Source: Moniliophthora roreri (lineage: Eukaryota; Basidiomycota; Agaricomycetes; Agaricales; Marasmiaceae). From it: 64,000 nt of DNA. Where the stretch lies: positions 62,001 through 126,000 of the forward strand of contig LATX02000174.1 in the NCBI GenBank assembly GCA_001466705.2, written 5' to 3'. Positions 1-11,491 of this stretch are shown in pieces; the stretch's first letter is position 1; every line of letters starts with the position of its first letter. The position numbers and the translations under genes were made by a program. The notes beneath the pieces were generated by a model. The model saw only the letters and a list, made by a program, of their open reading frames with translations, was not told where the DNA came from and searched no databases.

Positions 1-1013
1 TGAGAGGTAGAGACATGCTGTCTGTATAGAAGTCAGATGTAGTTGAAATCAAGGTACTTAACACATACTGGTATATGTCACCAAGAAGCTCATCTAACCC
101 TTGTTTCTTTGGCAGCCTGGAGATAGATGCAAGTGCAGCCATCTGACTAGCTGAGAGCATTGACTGAGGAAGGGGTGTTGCCATCTCTGAGGCTGAAGAC
201 AGTGAACCAGCAGAAGGTGTCCACTCAACAGGAGTAGCCAGTGGTGCTGATGGTGAAGTTTGACCTTCAGGTGCTGGGGAGGGCTGATTATGAAGCACTG
301 GGTCAATAAGCTCATCTGGTATAGTGTTATCTGGCTGTTGGAGTAGGATTGTCTGATGCCCATGAGGTGTTATGCCTGTTGTGACTGCAGGTGTGATGTT
401 TGGTCAAGTAGAGAGAATACAATAGAGGTAGGGGAAGAACTTGAGGTCCTTGACAATCTCCTCTATATAAAGCATATCAATATAGCATAATATGAAAAAG
501 AAATAAACATACTCCAAATGTTTTCTGCTTCAGAAGGAATGTAGAAATCAAGTGATGTAGTGTTGGACTTCTGATTATCATTATCATCTTGACAGACACC
601 TTTGCCAGTCTGTCTCAGACATGTGGCATGTTTCTGATAGGTACCACATAACCTAGGAAATGTTTAGAAAACAGTATAATAGTATTAAAATATGTCACAG
701 ACTCATCCCATTTAGACTTGCAGTGCTTGCCGGTCTTAGTTGGGTCTGTTTCTGAATATTCAGGCCATACTTCTGCACCAATAGACCAGAAAACCTTTGC
801 CTTTGAATTCCCACTTGAATTCTGATAATTATATCAGTAGAAGAATGAAATGCCATAAACTATAACACTCACCTCACCCTTCTTCTTCCCAACAATCACT
901 TTCATCTATGCTGGGAGCTCAACAGCATGAATCAGCTTCCAAATCTTCTCATGATTGTTGGCAGCCCATTGGAAAGTTGGTAAGAATGTGGCTCTATTTG
1001 GGGCATGGGGCAT
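1..1013 (-). pseudogene. Myb/SANT-like transposon protein, 5' part (copy 1)
   Basis: Identical in the stretches compared to the first two thirds of the gene at 3442-4707: exon starting ATG at 1013, in-frame TAG, SANT-like exon, then a Ser/Pro-rich stretch. The gene runs off the left window edge, so its coiled-coil end is not seen here. Same decay as the other copy. Confidence 0.6.
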
Positions 1014-2557
1014 TTTCTGAGATGTTAACATGATAATAAATATCTGAAATAAGTGTCAGGTGGCTCAAATGAGCTTTAAAGAAAGTCAAAGTTGGGTTGT
1101 CACATGAGAATGGACACAGCTAGAGTCACAATATGTCATATTGATTTGGCCTGGTATCTTGCTGGCTTACATAATAAACTATGGTAATTTGTCCAAGATA
1201 AGACTAGTGGAAAACTACCCAAAAGATAACCTTCAAAAAGTCTAACTCAGGTTGTTGTGCAAGTGTGGATTGTCATGATCAGAGTTGCCACACTTAGAAT
1301 GCCAACAAAACTCTTAGCTTGGTTGATTCTCTCTTATTGAAGTAATCTACTTCAAAGTGTTCACCTCCAGAGGAGTATATATGGTTTTAAAAGGGTTTAT
1401 ATCACAAACACACACATAAAACACAAAGAACACAGTGCACAAAGCACAAACACAAGAGCTACAGTCCCATACAAAGACTCAATAGCTGATATAGCCTGAC
1501 CCTACAGAGTTCAAGACTTCCTTAAGACAACTACAGCACACAATGTACTGGAAAATGTCCTAGACCAATTTCTACAAAGAGCTCAGCACAGGCACACCCC
1601 TTGCTAAGACTCTAAGTGTGTCACAACCTGATACCCAACACAGGCCACACTCCAAGTGCCCAAGGCTCCTTCTTGGTGTAAAGTGTCTCTTAGAAAAGTG
1701 CTACAACACACTTAAGATGTTATTCTTAGTCTCTTATGACACAAGTTCATTATCAGATTCTATCTCTCTGGAGTCACTCAGGACCAATCTCCAGGGCCTG
1801 AAGTGAGGAAGCAAAACTGGAATGGCACACAAATTTATACACCAAACAAACTCTTCATGTATTCACAATCAGAGGGGGCAGAGTTACTTGTTTTTCTATG
1901 AATATCTAGCTGTCCTTATATACAGTCCAAGGAATATATCTACAGAAAAATATAAATAATGTCCAATAATTCAGGAAATGATAAATGAGTGACTGAGATA
2001 CTAAAAGAGGGAATATTCAGATGTCATGGAGTCTGGCCACTAGAGTATCCGACCATATCCACACAGGTATCTATGTCTCCAGGCATTCTGGACTCTATAA
2101 TTTGTATTTTCTCTTTTCTAAGTTGGGTATCTATGAGCAGATGGCTGTATCTGTTCTGTCTCTTTACAGCATTTCCCTTTCTAGTATTTGCACATCAGCA
2201 GAAGCCTAGATGCCAAAGTTTCCAAGGTTGGAACACACTGTTACTGTTTCTATCTTCTTTGACAATGTATGCTCAGTCTTATTTAGGACTTCTTATGTGT
2301 TAGATATTCTTCTACATCTCATTGTATCTGTCTATAGGTAGTGGATGTCCTTCGGAAGTGATTTCCTTCTTTCTGAGATGACTTTGTACCTAGTTAGTCT
2401 ATCTCGTATTGTTTAGCTGCTGGTGCACTCTTTATTTAGAGATCACCTGCTTTGACTTTGATCTATATATTGGCTTCAGAGGAAGATTGTTTGGTGATTG
2501 TTCCTGTTCTAAGTCATCTTTCTGTTTTGATGTCTCCTCTAAGTACCTCTGTACTGT
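1..2557. repeat. Long direct repeat, copy 1
   Basis: Bases 1-2557 recur at 3695-6251 with a constant offset of 3,694. I found no difference by eye over the stretches compared, and open frames inside both copies translate identically. The first mismatch is at 2558/6252, after which the copies differ at many sites although both continue through the same LTR. The segment holds the 5' part of a Myb/SANT-like transposon gene and most of one LTR. Perfect identity that stops abruptly inside a divergent repeat fits either a very recent duplication or an assembly duplicate; I favour the second because single-N joins follow directly downstream. Confidence 0.9.
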
Positions 2558-2923
2558 TTGACTGCATGTTGCACTTTGCAGATGTCATCAAAAGGTAAAA
2601 TAGAAATTAAAATCCCATTGATAGCACTTTGAGAGCTTGGTTAACTAGCCAATGTGTTCATTGGGCCATAGTTAGGTTCCCTACAGGTTTTGGAAGTGAT
2701 CTGCTTTGGATCTGATACATAGATAAGTCAGAAAGTGCAGCTTAGACACCTCTGTATAGCATATCATATAGCTCTTCATACTTTCCAAGGCACCATAGCT
2801 TCTCTAAGGCAATAACTAGCAGACTGGGCTCACTACCCATTATCTTGTGTCATATTAAAGTGTTCCAATTCAAAAGCAATGTAAAATGAATAAAAGTAGG
2901 TCTTTTCTAGGTTTGACATATTA
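1253..2923 (-). mobile_element. Solo LTR of a long-LTR retrotransposon, copy A
   Basis: This about 1.67-kb unit recurs on the minus strand at 4947-6630 and as fragments at 6885-8211, and on the plus strand in pieces at 10354-13441. In LTR orientation it starts near TAATATGTCGAACC and ends near TTGCACAACA. A 6-bp direct repeat TCAGGT lies at both edges (1247-1252 and 2924-2929), consistent with a target-site duplication, although the sequences outside do not obviously join into one gene. A TATATAA-like box (minus strand, 1922-1916) is kept in every copy covering it and could be the LTR promoter. The superfamily is not proven because no internal region can be tied to this LTR. Confidence 0.7.
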
Positions 2924-2944
2924 TCAGGTGAGCCTCCAAATGAT

Positions 2945-3374
2945 TCCTGTGCACAAGCAACCTGCTTCAAACCAGGATTACAATGCATACTTTGATCATC
3001 ATGTCTCTTTATTGCATGTTTGCTCTGAACATTGTATGGGAGCATTGAAGCAGTGGTCTCAGTGTCTTTGAGGACTTTGAGTCAGTATCAACTCTAAAGC
3101 TAAGCATTTGGAAGCATGTTATTGGATTCATATCTGCATCATCCTTCATAATCTATGTATAGATGTTGATGGTGGGCAGAGCCATTTTGCAATAGCACAG
3201 AGCTATATGGAATCTGGTCTTGGAGATGGTGTGGATGGAACTGGTGATGAAGAAGATGAATCCTATATTGCAGACCAGGCTGGTGAAGTCAAAAGGCAAC
3301 AACTAGTTAAAGAGCTGGCCACTATAAAGAGCAAAAACTTTGTATTTCCTTCAAACTATCTACCAGATTTATAA
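2945..3374 (+). pseudogene. PIF/Harbinger-type DDE transposase, C-terminal remnant
   Basis: The translation holds a run typical of the end of DDE_Tnp_4 (Harbinger) transposases: an EH-x-GALKQWSQCL-like stretch, then IHICIILHNLCIDVD, then an acidic tail ending in YLPDL before TAA. Two in-frame TGA codons, at 3069-3071 and 3078-3080, sit where family members usually carry arginine, so CGA to TGA transitions are likely. Catalytic N-terminal parts are missing, so this piece cannot act. It lies beside a Myb/SANT-like gene; Harbinger elements usually encode such a transposase/Myb pair, which supports the assignment. Confidence 0.75.
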
Positions 3375-3441
3375 CTAGATATGTAACTAAAAAGCATTGT
3401 AAAGTAATGGTAATCAAGTTTTTCAATGTCAAATGAGGTAT

Positions 3442-4707
3442 CTAATTATCCTCCTCAATGTCCCAAGGAGGTGAGGCAGCATGAGTAGACCTTACTGGAG
3501 AAGATGGTGGTGTTGGGGTCTTCTCACACACCTTCAATTTCTTGTCAAGACAATGAATCTTCTCTCTAGCTTTCTCCACTGTATACACATCTGCCTGAAG
3601 CAGTTTGATAACAGTGGCCTTTTCACTGCAGTAGTGGTTGCAACTCTTCTCCTTCTTGTCAGTCTCAGCAACCTTTTCAGCAGTGGCCTGCTGCTGAGAG
3701 GTAGAGACATGCTGTCTGTATAGAAGTCAGATGTAGTTGAAATCAAGGTACTTAACACATACTGGTATATGTCACCAAGAAGCTCATCTAACCCTTGTTT
3801 CTTTGGCAGCCTGGAGATAGATGCAAGTGCAGCCATCTGACTAGCTGAGAGCATTGACTGAGGAAGGGGTGTTGCCATCTCTGAGGCTGAAGACAGTGAA
3901 CCAGCAGAAGGTGTCCACTCAACAGGAGTAGCCAGTGGTGCTGATGGTGAAGTTTGACCTTCAGGTGCTGGGGAGGGCTGATTATGAAGCACTGGGTCAA
4001 TAAGCTCATCTGGTATAGTGTTATCTGGCTGTTGGAGTAGGATTGTCTGATGCCCATGAGGTGTTATGCCTGTTGTGACTGCAGGTGTGATGTTTGGTCA
4101 AGTAGAGAGAATACAATAGAGGTAGGGGAAGAACTTGAGGTCCTTGACAATCTCCTCTATATAAAGCATATCAATATAGCATAATATGAAAAAGAAATAA
4201 ACATACTCCAAATGTTTTCTGCTTCAGAAGGAATGTAGAAATCAAGTGATGTAGTGTTGGACTTCTGATTATCATTATCATCTTGACAGACACCTTTGCC
4301 AGTCTGTCTCAGACATGTGGCATGTTTCTGATAGGTACCACATAACCTAGGAAATGTTTAGAAAACAGTATAATAGTATTAAAATATGTCACAGACTCAT
4401 CCCATTTAGACTTGCAGTGCTTGCCGGTCTTAGTTGGGTCTGTTTCTGAATATTCAGGCCATACTTCTGCACCAATAGACCAGAAAACCTTTGCCTTTGA
4501 ATTCCCACTTGAATTCTGATAATTATATCAGTAGAAGAATGAAATGCCATAAACTATAACACTCACCTCACCCTTCTTCTTCCCAACAATCACTTTCATC
4601 TATGCTGGGAGCTCAACAGCATGAATCAGCTTCCAAATCTTCTCATGATTGTTGGCAGCCCATTGGAAAGTTGGTAAGAATGTGGCTCTATTTGGGGCAT
4701 GGGGCAT
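3442..4707 (-). pseudogene. Myb/SANT-like DNA-binding protein of a Harbinger-type element
   Basis: Read from an ATG at 4707, the exons give a short Trp-containing start, then a SANT/Myb-like block (FWSIGAEVWPEYSE...SKW), a cysteine-bearing stretch (LCGTYQKHATCLRQTGKG), a Ser/Pro-rich middle, and a Lys/Glu-rich probable coiled coil ending DIEEDN before TAG at 3444-3442. Introns are short GT...AG types, the first starting GTGAGTG. An in-frame TAG at 4602-4600 interrupts exon 1 and probably replaces TGG. In intact elements this accessory protein binds DNA and helps the transposase reach the element ends. The DDE remnant lies on the opposite strand, ending 67 bp away, a convergent layout. Confidence 0.65.
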
Positions 4708-6251
4708 TTTCTGAGATGTTAACATGATAATAAATATCTGAAATAAGTGTCAGGTGGCTCAAATGAGCTTTAAAGAAAGTCAAAGTTGGGTTGTCACATG
4801 AGAATGGACACAGCTAGAGTCACAATATGTCATATTGATTTGGCCTGGTATCTTGCTGGCTTACATAATAAACTATGGTAATTTGTCCAAGATAAGACTA
4901 GTGGAAAACTACCCAAAAGATAACCTTCAAAAAGTCTAACTCAGGTTGTTGTGCAAGTGTGGATTGTCATGATCAGAGTTGCCACACTTAGAATGCCAAC
5001 AAAACTCTTAGCTTGGTTGATTCTCTCTTATTGAAGTAATCTACTTCAAAGTGTTCACCTCCAGAGGAGTATATATGGTTTTAAAAGGGTTTATATCACA
5101 AACACACACATAAAACACAAAGAACACAGTGCACAAAGCACAAACACAAGAGCTACAGTCCCATACAAAGACTCAATAGCTGATATAGCCTGACCCTACA
5201 GAGTTCAAGACTTCCTTAAGACAACTACAGCACACAATGTACTGGAAAATGTCCTAGACCAATTTCTACAAAGAGCTCAGCACAGGCACACCCCTTGCTA
5301 AGACTCTAAGTGTGTCACAACCTGATACCCAACACAGGCCACACTCCAAGTGCCCAAGGCTCCTTCTTGGTGTAAAGTGTCTCTTAGAAAAGTGCTACAA
5401 CACACTTAAGATGTTATTCTTAGTCTCTTATGACACAAGTTCATTATCAGATTCTATCTCTCTGGAGTCACTCAGGACCAATCTCCAGGGCCTGAAGTGA
5501 GGAAGCAAAACTGGAATGGCACACAAATTTATACACCAAACAAACTCTTCATGTATTCACAATCAGAGGGGGCAGAGTTACTTGTTTTTCTATGAATATC
5601 TAGCTGTCCTTATATACAGTCCAAGGAATATATCTACAGAAAAATATAAATAATGTCCAATAATTCAGGAAATGATAAATGAGTGACTGAGATACTAAAA
5701 GAGGGAATATTCAGATGTCATGGAGTCTGGCCACTAGAGTATCCGACCATATCCACACAGGTATCTATGTCTCCAGGCATTCTGGACTCTATAATTTGTA
5801 TTTTCTCTTTTCTAAGTTGGGTATCTATGAGCAGATGGCTGTATCTGTTCTGTCTCTTTACAGCATTTCCCTTTCTAGTATTTGCACATCAGCAGAAGCC
5901 TAGATGCCAAAGTTTCCAAGGTTGGAACACACTGTTACTGTTTCTATCTTCTTTGACAATGTATGCTCAGTCTTATTTAGGACTTCTTATGTGTTAGATA
6001 TTCTTCTACATCTCATTGTATCTGTCTATAGGTAGTGGATGTCCTTCGGAAGTGATTTCCTTCTTTCTGAGATGACTTTGTACCTAGTTAGTCTATCTCG
6101 TATTGTTTAGCTGCTGGTGCACTCTTTATTTAGAGATCACCTGCTTTGACTTTGATCTATATATTGGCTTCAGAGGAAGATTGTTTGGTGATTGTTCCTG
6201 TTCTAAGTCATCTTTCTGTTTTGATGTCTCCTCTAAGTACCTCTGTACTGT
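3695..6251. repeat. Long direct repeat, copy 2
   Basis: Second copy of the 2,557-bp segment. Its left neighbour completes the C-terminal part of the Myb/SANT-like gene, so copy 1 starts in the middle of the same gene at the window edge. Its right neighbour is LTR sequence that differs from the matching part after copy 1. Confidence 0.9.
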
Positions 6252-6630
6252 CTGACTGCAGGTTGCACTTTGCAGATGTCATAGAAAAGTAAAATAGAAA
6301 TTAAAATCCCATTGATAGCACTTTGAGAGCTTGGTTAACTAGCCAATGTGTTCATTGGGCCATAGTTAGGTTCCCTACAGGTTTCAGGAGTGATCCGTTT
6401 TGGATCTGATACATAGATAAGTCAGAAAGTACAGCTTTGATACCTCTGTATAGCATATCATATAGCTCTTCATACTTTCCAAGGTACTATAGCTTCTCTA
6501 AGGCAATGACTAGCAGACTGGGCTCACTCTAGTCCTTATTACCTGTTATCTCATGTTATATTAAAGTCTTCCAATTCAAAAGTAGTGTAAAATGAATAAA
6601 AGTGGGTCTTTTCTAGGTTCGACATATTAC
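4947..6630 (-). mobile_element. Long LTR, copy B
   Basis: Same LTR as 1253-2923. The first 1,305 bases belong to the 2,557-bp repeat; the last about 380 differ from copy A. The right edge (..TTCGACATATTACTGG) lacks the TCAGGT duplication seen at copy A, so this copy is either chimeric in the assembly or lies at another insertion site. Confidence 0.7.
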
Positions 6631-6652
6631 TGGTAGTCATCCTAGTGAGCTN

Positions 6653-6884
6653 TTTCTCACTATTTTATAAGGCAGAAAATTTAGTATATTTGTAATTAGA
6701 AAATTAAAGGATAATTCTATAATTTCATTATTATAAAATAATCAAAAAACACAGGCTCTTCTGGAAATTAAAATCCAGAGTATGCTTGCTGTTTTCAATA
6801 TGTGATGATAACTTGAAACTAATAGAATTTTCTGAGTGTATTTCCTTTGTATTAATAGCATAAAAAGAACACCTCGTATGTAGT
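6653..6884. other. AT-rich segment between LTR pieces
   Basis: After the N at 6652 comes about 230 bp of AT-rich sequence unlike the surrounding LTR. No coding frame or repeat partner was recognised in this window. Confidence 0.5.
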
Positions 6885-8211
6885 GGTTACTGTTCCTATC
6901 TCCTTTGACAATGCATGCTTGGTCTTATTTAGGACTTCTTATGCATTAGATATTCTTCTTACATCTTGTTGTATCTGTCTGTAGGTAGTGGATGTCCTTC
7001 AGAAGTGATTTCCTTCTTTCCAAGATGACTTTGTACCTAGTTAGTTTATCTTGTATTGTTTAGCTGCTGGTGAACTCTTTATTAAGAGATTGCCTGCTTT
7101 GACTTTGATCTGTATATTGACCTTGGAGGAGGATTGTTCTGTGATTGTTCCTGTTCTAAGTCATCTTTCTGTTTTGATGTCTCCTCTAAGTACCTCTGTA
7201 CTGTTTGACTGCATGTTGCACTTTGCAGATGTCATAGAAAGGTAAAATAGAAATTAAAATCCCATTGATAGCACTTCAAGAGCTTGGTTAACTAGCCAAT
7301 GCATTCATTGGGCCATAGTTAGGTTCTCTACAGGTTTCAGAAGTGATCTGTTTTGGATCTGATACATAGATAAGTCAGAAAGTACAGCTTCAACACCTCT
7401 GTATAGCATATCATATAGCTCTTTGTACTTTCCAAGGTTCCATAGNGTTCTGTGATTGTTCCTGTTCTAAGTTGTCTTTCTGTTTTGATGTCTCCTCTAA
7501 GTACCTCTGTACTGTTTGACTGCATGTTGCACTTTGCAGATGTCATAGAAAGGTAAAATAGAAATTAAAATCCTATTGATAGCACTTTGAGAGCTTGGTT
7601 AACTAGCCAATGCATTTATTGGGCTATAGTTAGGTTCCCTACAGGTTTTGGGAGTGATCTGCTTCAGATCTGATATATAGATAAGTCAGAAAGTACAGCT
7701 TAGACACCTCTGTATAGTGTATCATATAGCTCTTCATACTTTCCAAGGCACTATAGCTTCTCTAAGGCAATGACTAGCAGACTGGGCTCACTCTAGTCCT
7801 TATTACCTGTTATCTCATGTTATATTAAAGTCTTCCAATTCAAAAGNTTGCAGATGTCATAGAAAAGTAAAGTAGAAGTTAAAATCCCATTGATAGCACT
7901 TTGAGAGCTTGGTTAACTAGCCAATGCGTTCATTGGGCCATAGTTAGATTCCCTACAGGTTTTGGGAGTGATCCGTTTTGGATCTGATACATAGATAAGT
8001 CAGAAAGTACAGCTTCGACACCTCTGTATAGTGTATCATATAGCTCTTCGTACTTTCCAAGGTACCATAGCTTCTCTAAGGCAATGACTAGCAGACTGGG
8101 CTCACTCTAGTCCTTATTACCTGTTATCTGGTGTTATATTAAAGTGTTCCAATTCAAAAGTAGTGTAAAATGAATAAAAGTGGGTCTTTTCTAGGTTCGA
8201 CATATTACTGC
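6885..8211 (-). mobile_element. Three LTR fragments joined at single Ns
   Basis: Pieces 6885-7445, 7447-7846 and 7848-8211 are overlapping parts of the same LTR in minus orientation. They meet at single N characters (7446 and 7847) and each restarts at an earlier or equivalent LTR position rather than continuing. This is expected when an assembler places gaps between collapsed repeat copies. The last piece ends at the LTR edge ..GGTTCGACATATTA. Confidence 0.75.
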
Positions 8212-8669
8212 AACCTTATCCCATATCTCGACCCAAAGACGAAATATAGTTGAGGTGTCCAACACCCCTTAATTGCACCTCTTCTCTGCACCGCTTCCTT
8301 TATTGACAAATTCAAAAGTGTCGATGCCAATGTCAGACTTGCATACATGACCAGAGTTTCCCTATATATGCTACTAATATTTTGTCAGTGCTCATGAAGA
8401 GGTCAAAAGATTACCACTCAAGANTTGATGGATCTGGCGGATCAGGATCCTTGAAATCAAACCTTATTTAGACTTTCTAATGCAATCAGATTTTGTATAT
8501 ACCATTTACAGCTACATCAGTCTGGGTGATGAGACCAGATGACATGAAGGAAATACTGTTGACCAAACATATGAGGATTTATTAGCATTCTTGTTGATAA
8601 AGGCTCCATTTACCTAAAAGACAAACCAACACTTACACTCTCCTTTCCTATAGCCTTTTATCAATAACA
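8212..8669. other. Leader region upstream of the Gag remnant
   Basis: Holds unassigned sequence to the N at 8424, then about 245 bp leading to the Gag ATG at 8670. No primer-binding site or further gene was recognised. Confidence 0.4.
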
Positions 8670-10353
8670 ATGTCTAACTCCAATCAATGACCTATTCCCC
8701 AAGTCTCCCTTGCTGATAACACAGTTCAGATCTGCAATTCTGAAAATGGTATTGGCATCCCTATTTATAGTTATCATCCCCTGGAAATCCTTGAACTGGT
8801 TTCCATATATGATTCTTCTATTGGCAATACATCGGGATTATCAATTATTCCAATCTTTAATGGTGACAACTTCAGAGAATGGAAGCGTAAGGTCTTGGCA
8901 TATCTCAATTTGGCTAAAGCAGCTTATGCCCTTACCAATTCAATGCCTCAGACTGTCGGCACTGGAAATACTGCCATACCCTCTGATCTGGAACTCGTCA
9001 AAGAATGGAAAACTTCCAATGCCCAAGCTCTTGGCCTTTTTCAGCTTAAATTGAGTCCTACTTTGCAGTGGATCATCAAGACTACTGCTAAAGAAACATA
9101 GAATGCCTTGAAAGCTGAATATAACATACCTAGTCTTCTGGAAATATTCACTTACTTCCAAGGTCTCGTTATGGCACGAACTGCTGAAGGTCAAAACCCT
9201 AATCATAGCACCAATCTCATCAGACAATGTGTTGTGAAATTGACTGAGAACAACTTCCCTGTTCTGTCTAATTTCCAGGCTATGTTTCTCCTTAACTCTC
9301 TTCCAAAGTCATATGAAGGAGTTAAGACCCAGATGTTTGTCTCCAATAAAGGAAAGGATCTTACCTTTGACAATATCCTTCCCTTCATCAAACAGGAATA
9401 CAATAGATGACACATGGATGGAGTTGCTGCTTATGTCACTCAGATCTCTGGTGTTCAGAGGTACACCAGAAAGAGCCCAAATTGGAATGGACAAAAGAAG
9501 TTCAAACCATGCAACCCCAATCAAAATTCTGGTAATAATCAAAACCAGAATACTGGGAACCAAGGAAACAAAGGCAAACAGCCTGCACAACCCCAACAAA
9601 ATAAATCTGATGGGAAGAAGAATAACAAGAAGAAGTTGAACAAGAAAGGAAAAGGGAAAAAGCCTAATGGAGCAATCTCAGTCATGATGGCTGAGATCAA
9701 AGAATTACCTCAAAAGGAAGAACCTCTACCTTCTAAAGAGGAAACTAAATCTTCCGATGATGGTAAAGTTCCATCTAAATGTGTCAATCATTTCTGCACT
9801 AGTCCAGAGAAAACCATTTATAGTATTTTGATCACTGGATGAACTTGCAAAAATTGGTATGTTTGCGAAATGTGCTACAAGATGCATTCCCATTCCTTTG
9901 CTAAACAAAAAATTCTTGGAAAAGCTGTAATTGTACACCTCCCAATCAATGAAAGTGCATACATGTTTCTCTATGGAGGTATTCAGCTCGACAAGATTTT
10001 TTCAATTAAGAAGATGGACGATATTCCTCAGGAAACTCCTCTAACCACAAATGAGGAAGTTCACATTGGGGATGTCTTTCCGTCAGAATCATTTGAAAAT
10101 ATTTTTGGTAACCTCCCTTCTGGAAAACATCTCATCAAACATAAGTACCCTAACCAGGTATGAGATGTAATTCCTACCGAAACTTCAGAGTCAACACCTT
10201 CTCATAATCCTATTAATAGATTTGAGAACAAACCACATACAAAATCTGAACATGGTTGTGCCCAAAGGAGATGGTCACGATTCATGGAAGCCAAAATCCA
10301 GGCTCAGATTCCCAAAACTCTGAATGATCCAACAATGATTCCTATGCCTAATA
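8670..10353 (+). pseudogene. Copia-type Gag-Pol polyprotein remnant
   Basis: One frame runs from ATG 8670 to the LTR edge at 10353, broken by stops at 8688-8690, 9099-9101, 9408-9410, 9840-9842 and 10161-10163. The early part has the Copia-type Gag signature FNGDNFREWKRKVLAYL, followed by a helical capsid-like stretch and a Lys/Asn-rich basic region (about 9470-9660). The last about 500 bases have a Cys/His-bearing stretch and end in a basic RRWSRF segment like the linker before reverse transcriptase. No integrase, reverse transcriptase or RNase H motifs are seen, so most of Pol is absent. Several stops are explained by CGA to TGA or TGG to TAG changes. The nearest upstream LTR points the other way, so this is not a simple LTR-bounded element. 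Confidence 0.75.
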
Positions 10354-11490
10354 ATATGTCGAACCTAGAAAAGACCCACTTTTATTCATTTTACACTATT
10401 TCTGAATTGGAACACTTTAATATGATATGAGATAATGGGTAATAAGGACTAGAGTGAGCCCAGTCTGCTAGTCATTGCCTTAGAGAAGCTGTGGTACCTT
10501 AGAAAGTACAAAGAGCTATATGATANCTGTAGGGAATCTAACTATGGCCCAATGAATGCATTGGCTAGTTAACCAAGCTCTCAAAGTGCTATCAATGGGA
10601 TTTTAACTTCTATTTTACTTTTCTATGATATCTGCAAAGTGCAACCTGCAGTCAAACAGTACAGAGGTACTTAGAGGAGACATCAAAACAGAATGATAAC
10701 TTAGAACAGGCACAATCACAGAACAATCATCTGCTGAAGTCAATATATGGATTAAAGTCAAAACAGGTGATCTCTTAATAAAGAGTGCACCAGTGGCTAA
10801 ACAATACGAGATAAACTAACTAGGTACAAAGTCATCTCGGAAAGAAGGAAATCACTTCTGAAGGACATCCACTGCCTACAGACAGAAGCAGAAGAATATC
10901 TAACGCATGAGAAGTCCTAAATAAGACTGAGCGTGCATTGTCAAAGGAGATAGGAACAGTAACAGCATGTTCTGAACTTGGAAATCTTGGCATCTAGGCC
11001 TCTGCTGATGTGTGGATACTAGAAAGGGAAATGCTGTAAAGAGACGGGACAGATACAGCCATCCTCTCGTAGATACCTGATATAGAAAAGAGAAAATACA
11101 AATTATAGAGTCCAGAACACCTGGAGAAATAGATACCCATGCGGAGATGGTCAGATACCCTAGTGGCCAGACTCTGTGACATCCAAAAATTCCCTCTTTT
11201 AGTATTTCAGTCACTCCTTTATCATTTCCTGAATTATCGGACATTATTTATATTTTTCTGTAGATATGTTCCTTGGACAGTATATAAGGACAGCTAGATA
11301 TTCGTGTATACTCAAGTAACTCTGCCCCCTCTGATTGTGAATACATGACGAGTTTGTTTGGTGTATAAATTTGTGTGCCATTCCAGTTTTGCTTCCTCAC
11401 TTCAGGCCCTGGAGATTGGTCCTGAGTGACTCCAGAGAGATAGAAATCTGATAACGAACTTATGTTGTAAGAGATAAGAGCAACATCTTG
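10354..11490 (+). mobile_element. LTR fragments, plus orientation
   Basis: Begins with the LTR start (TAATATGTCGAACC) directly after the Gag-Pol remnant, is cut by the N at 10526, then continues with middle LTR sequence to the N at 11491. Contains the conserved LTR box TATATAA at 11281-11287. Confidence 0.75.
11281..11287 (+). promoter_or_regulatory. Putative LTR TATA box
   Basis: TATATAA following CCTTGGACAG. The same box is kept at 12453-12459 and, on the minus strand, at 1922-1916 and 5616-5610. Conservation across copies in both orientations supports a core promoter role, but transcription was not tested. Confidence 0.45.
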
Positions 11491-11491
11491 N

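Noticed and set aside
1618..1806. 62-codon frame repeated at 5312
   Set aside because: Lies inside the LTR and is a by-product of the duplicated DNA; not kept as an open frame in the plus-strand LTR copies.
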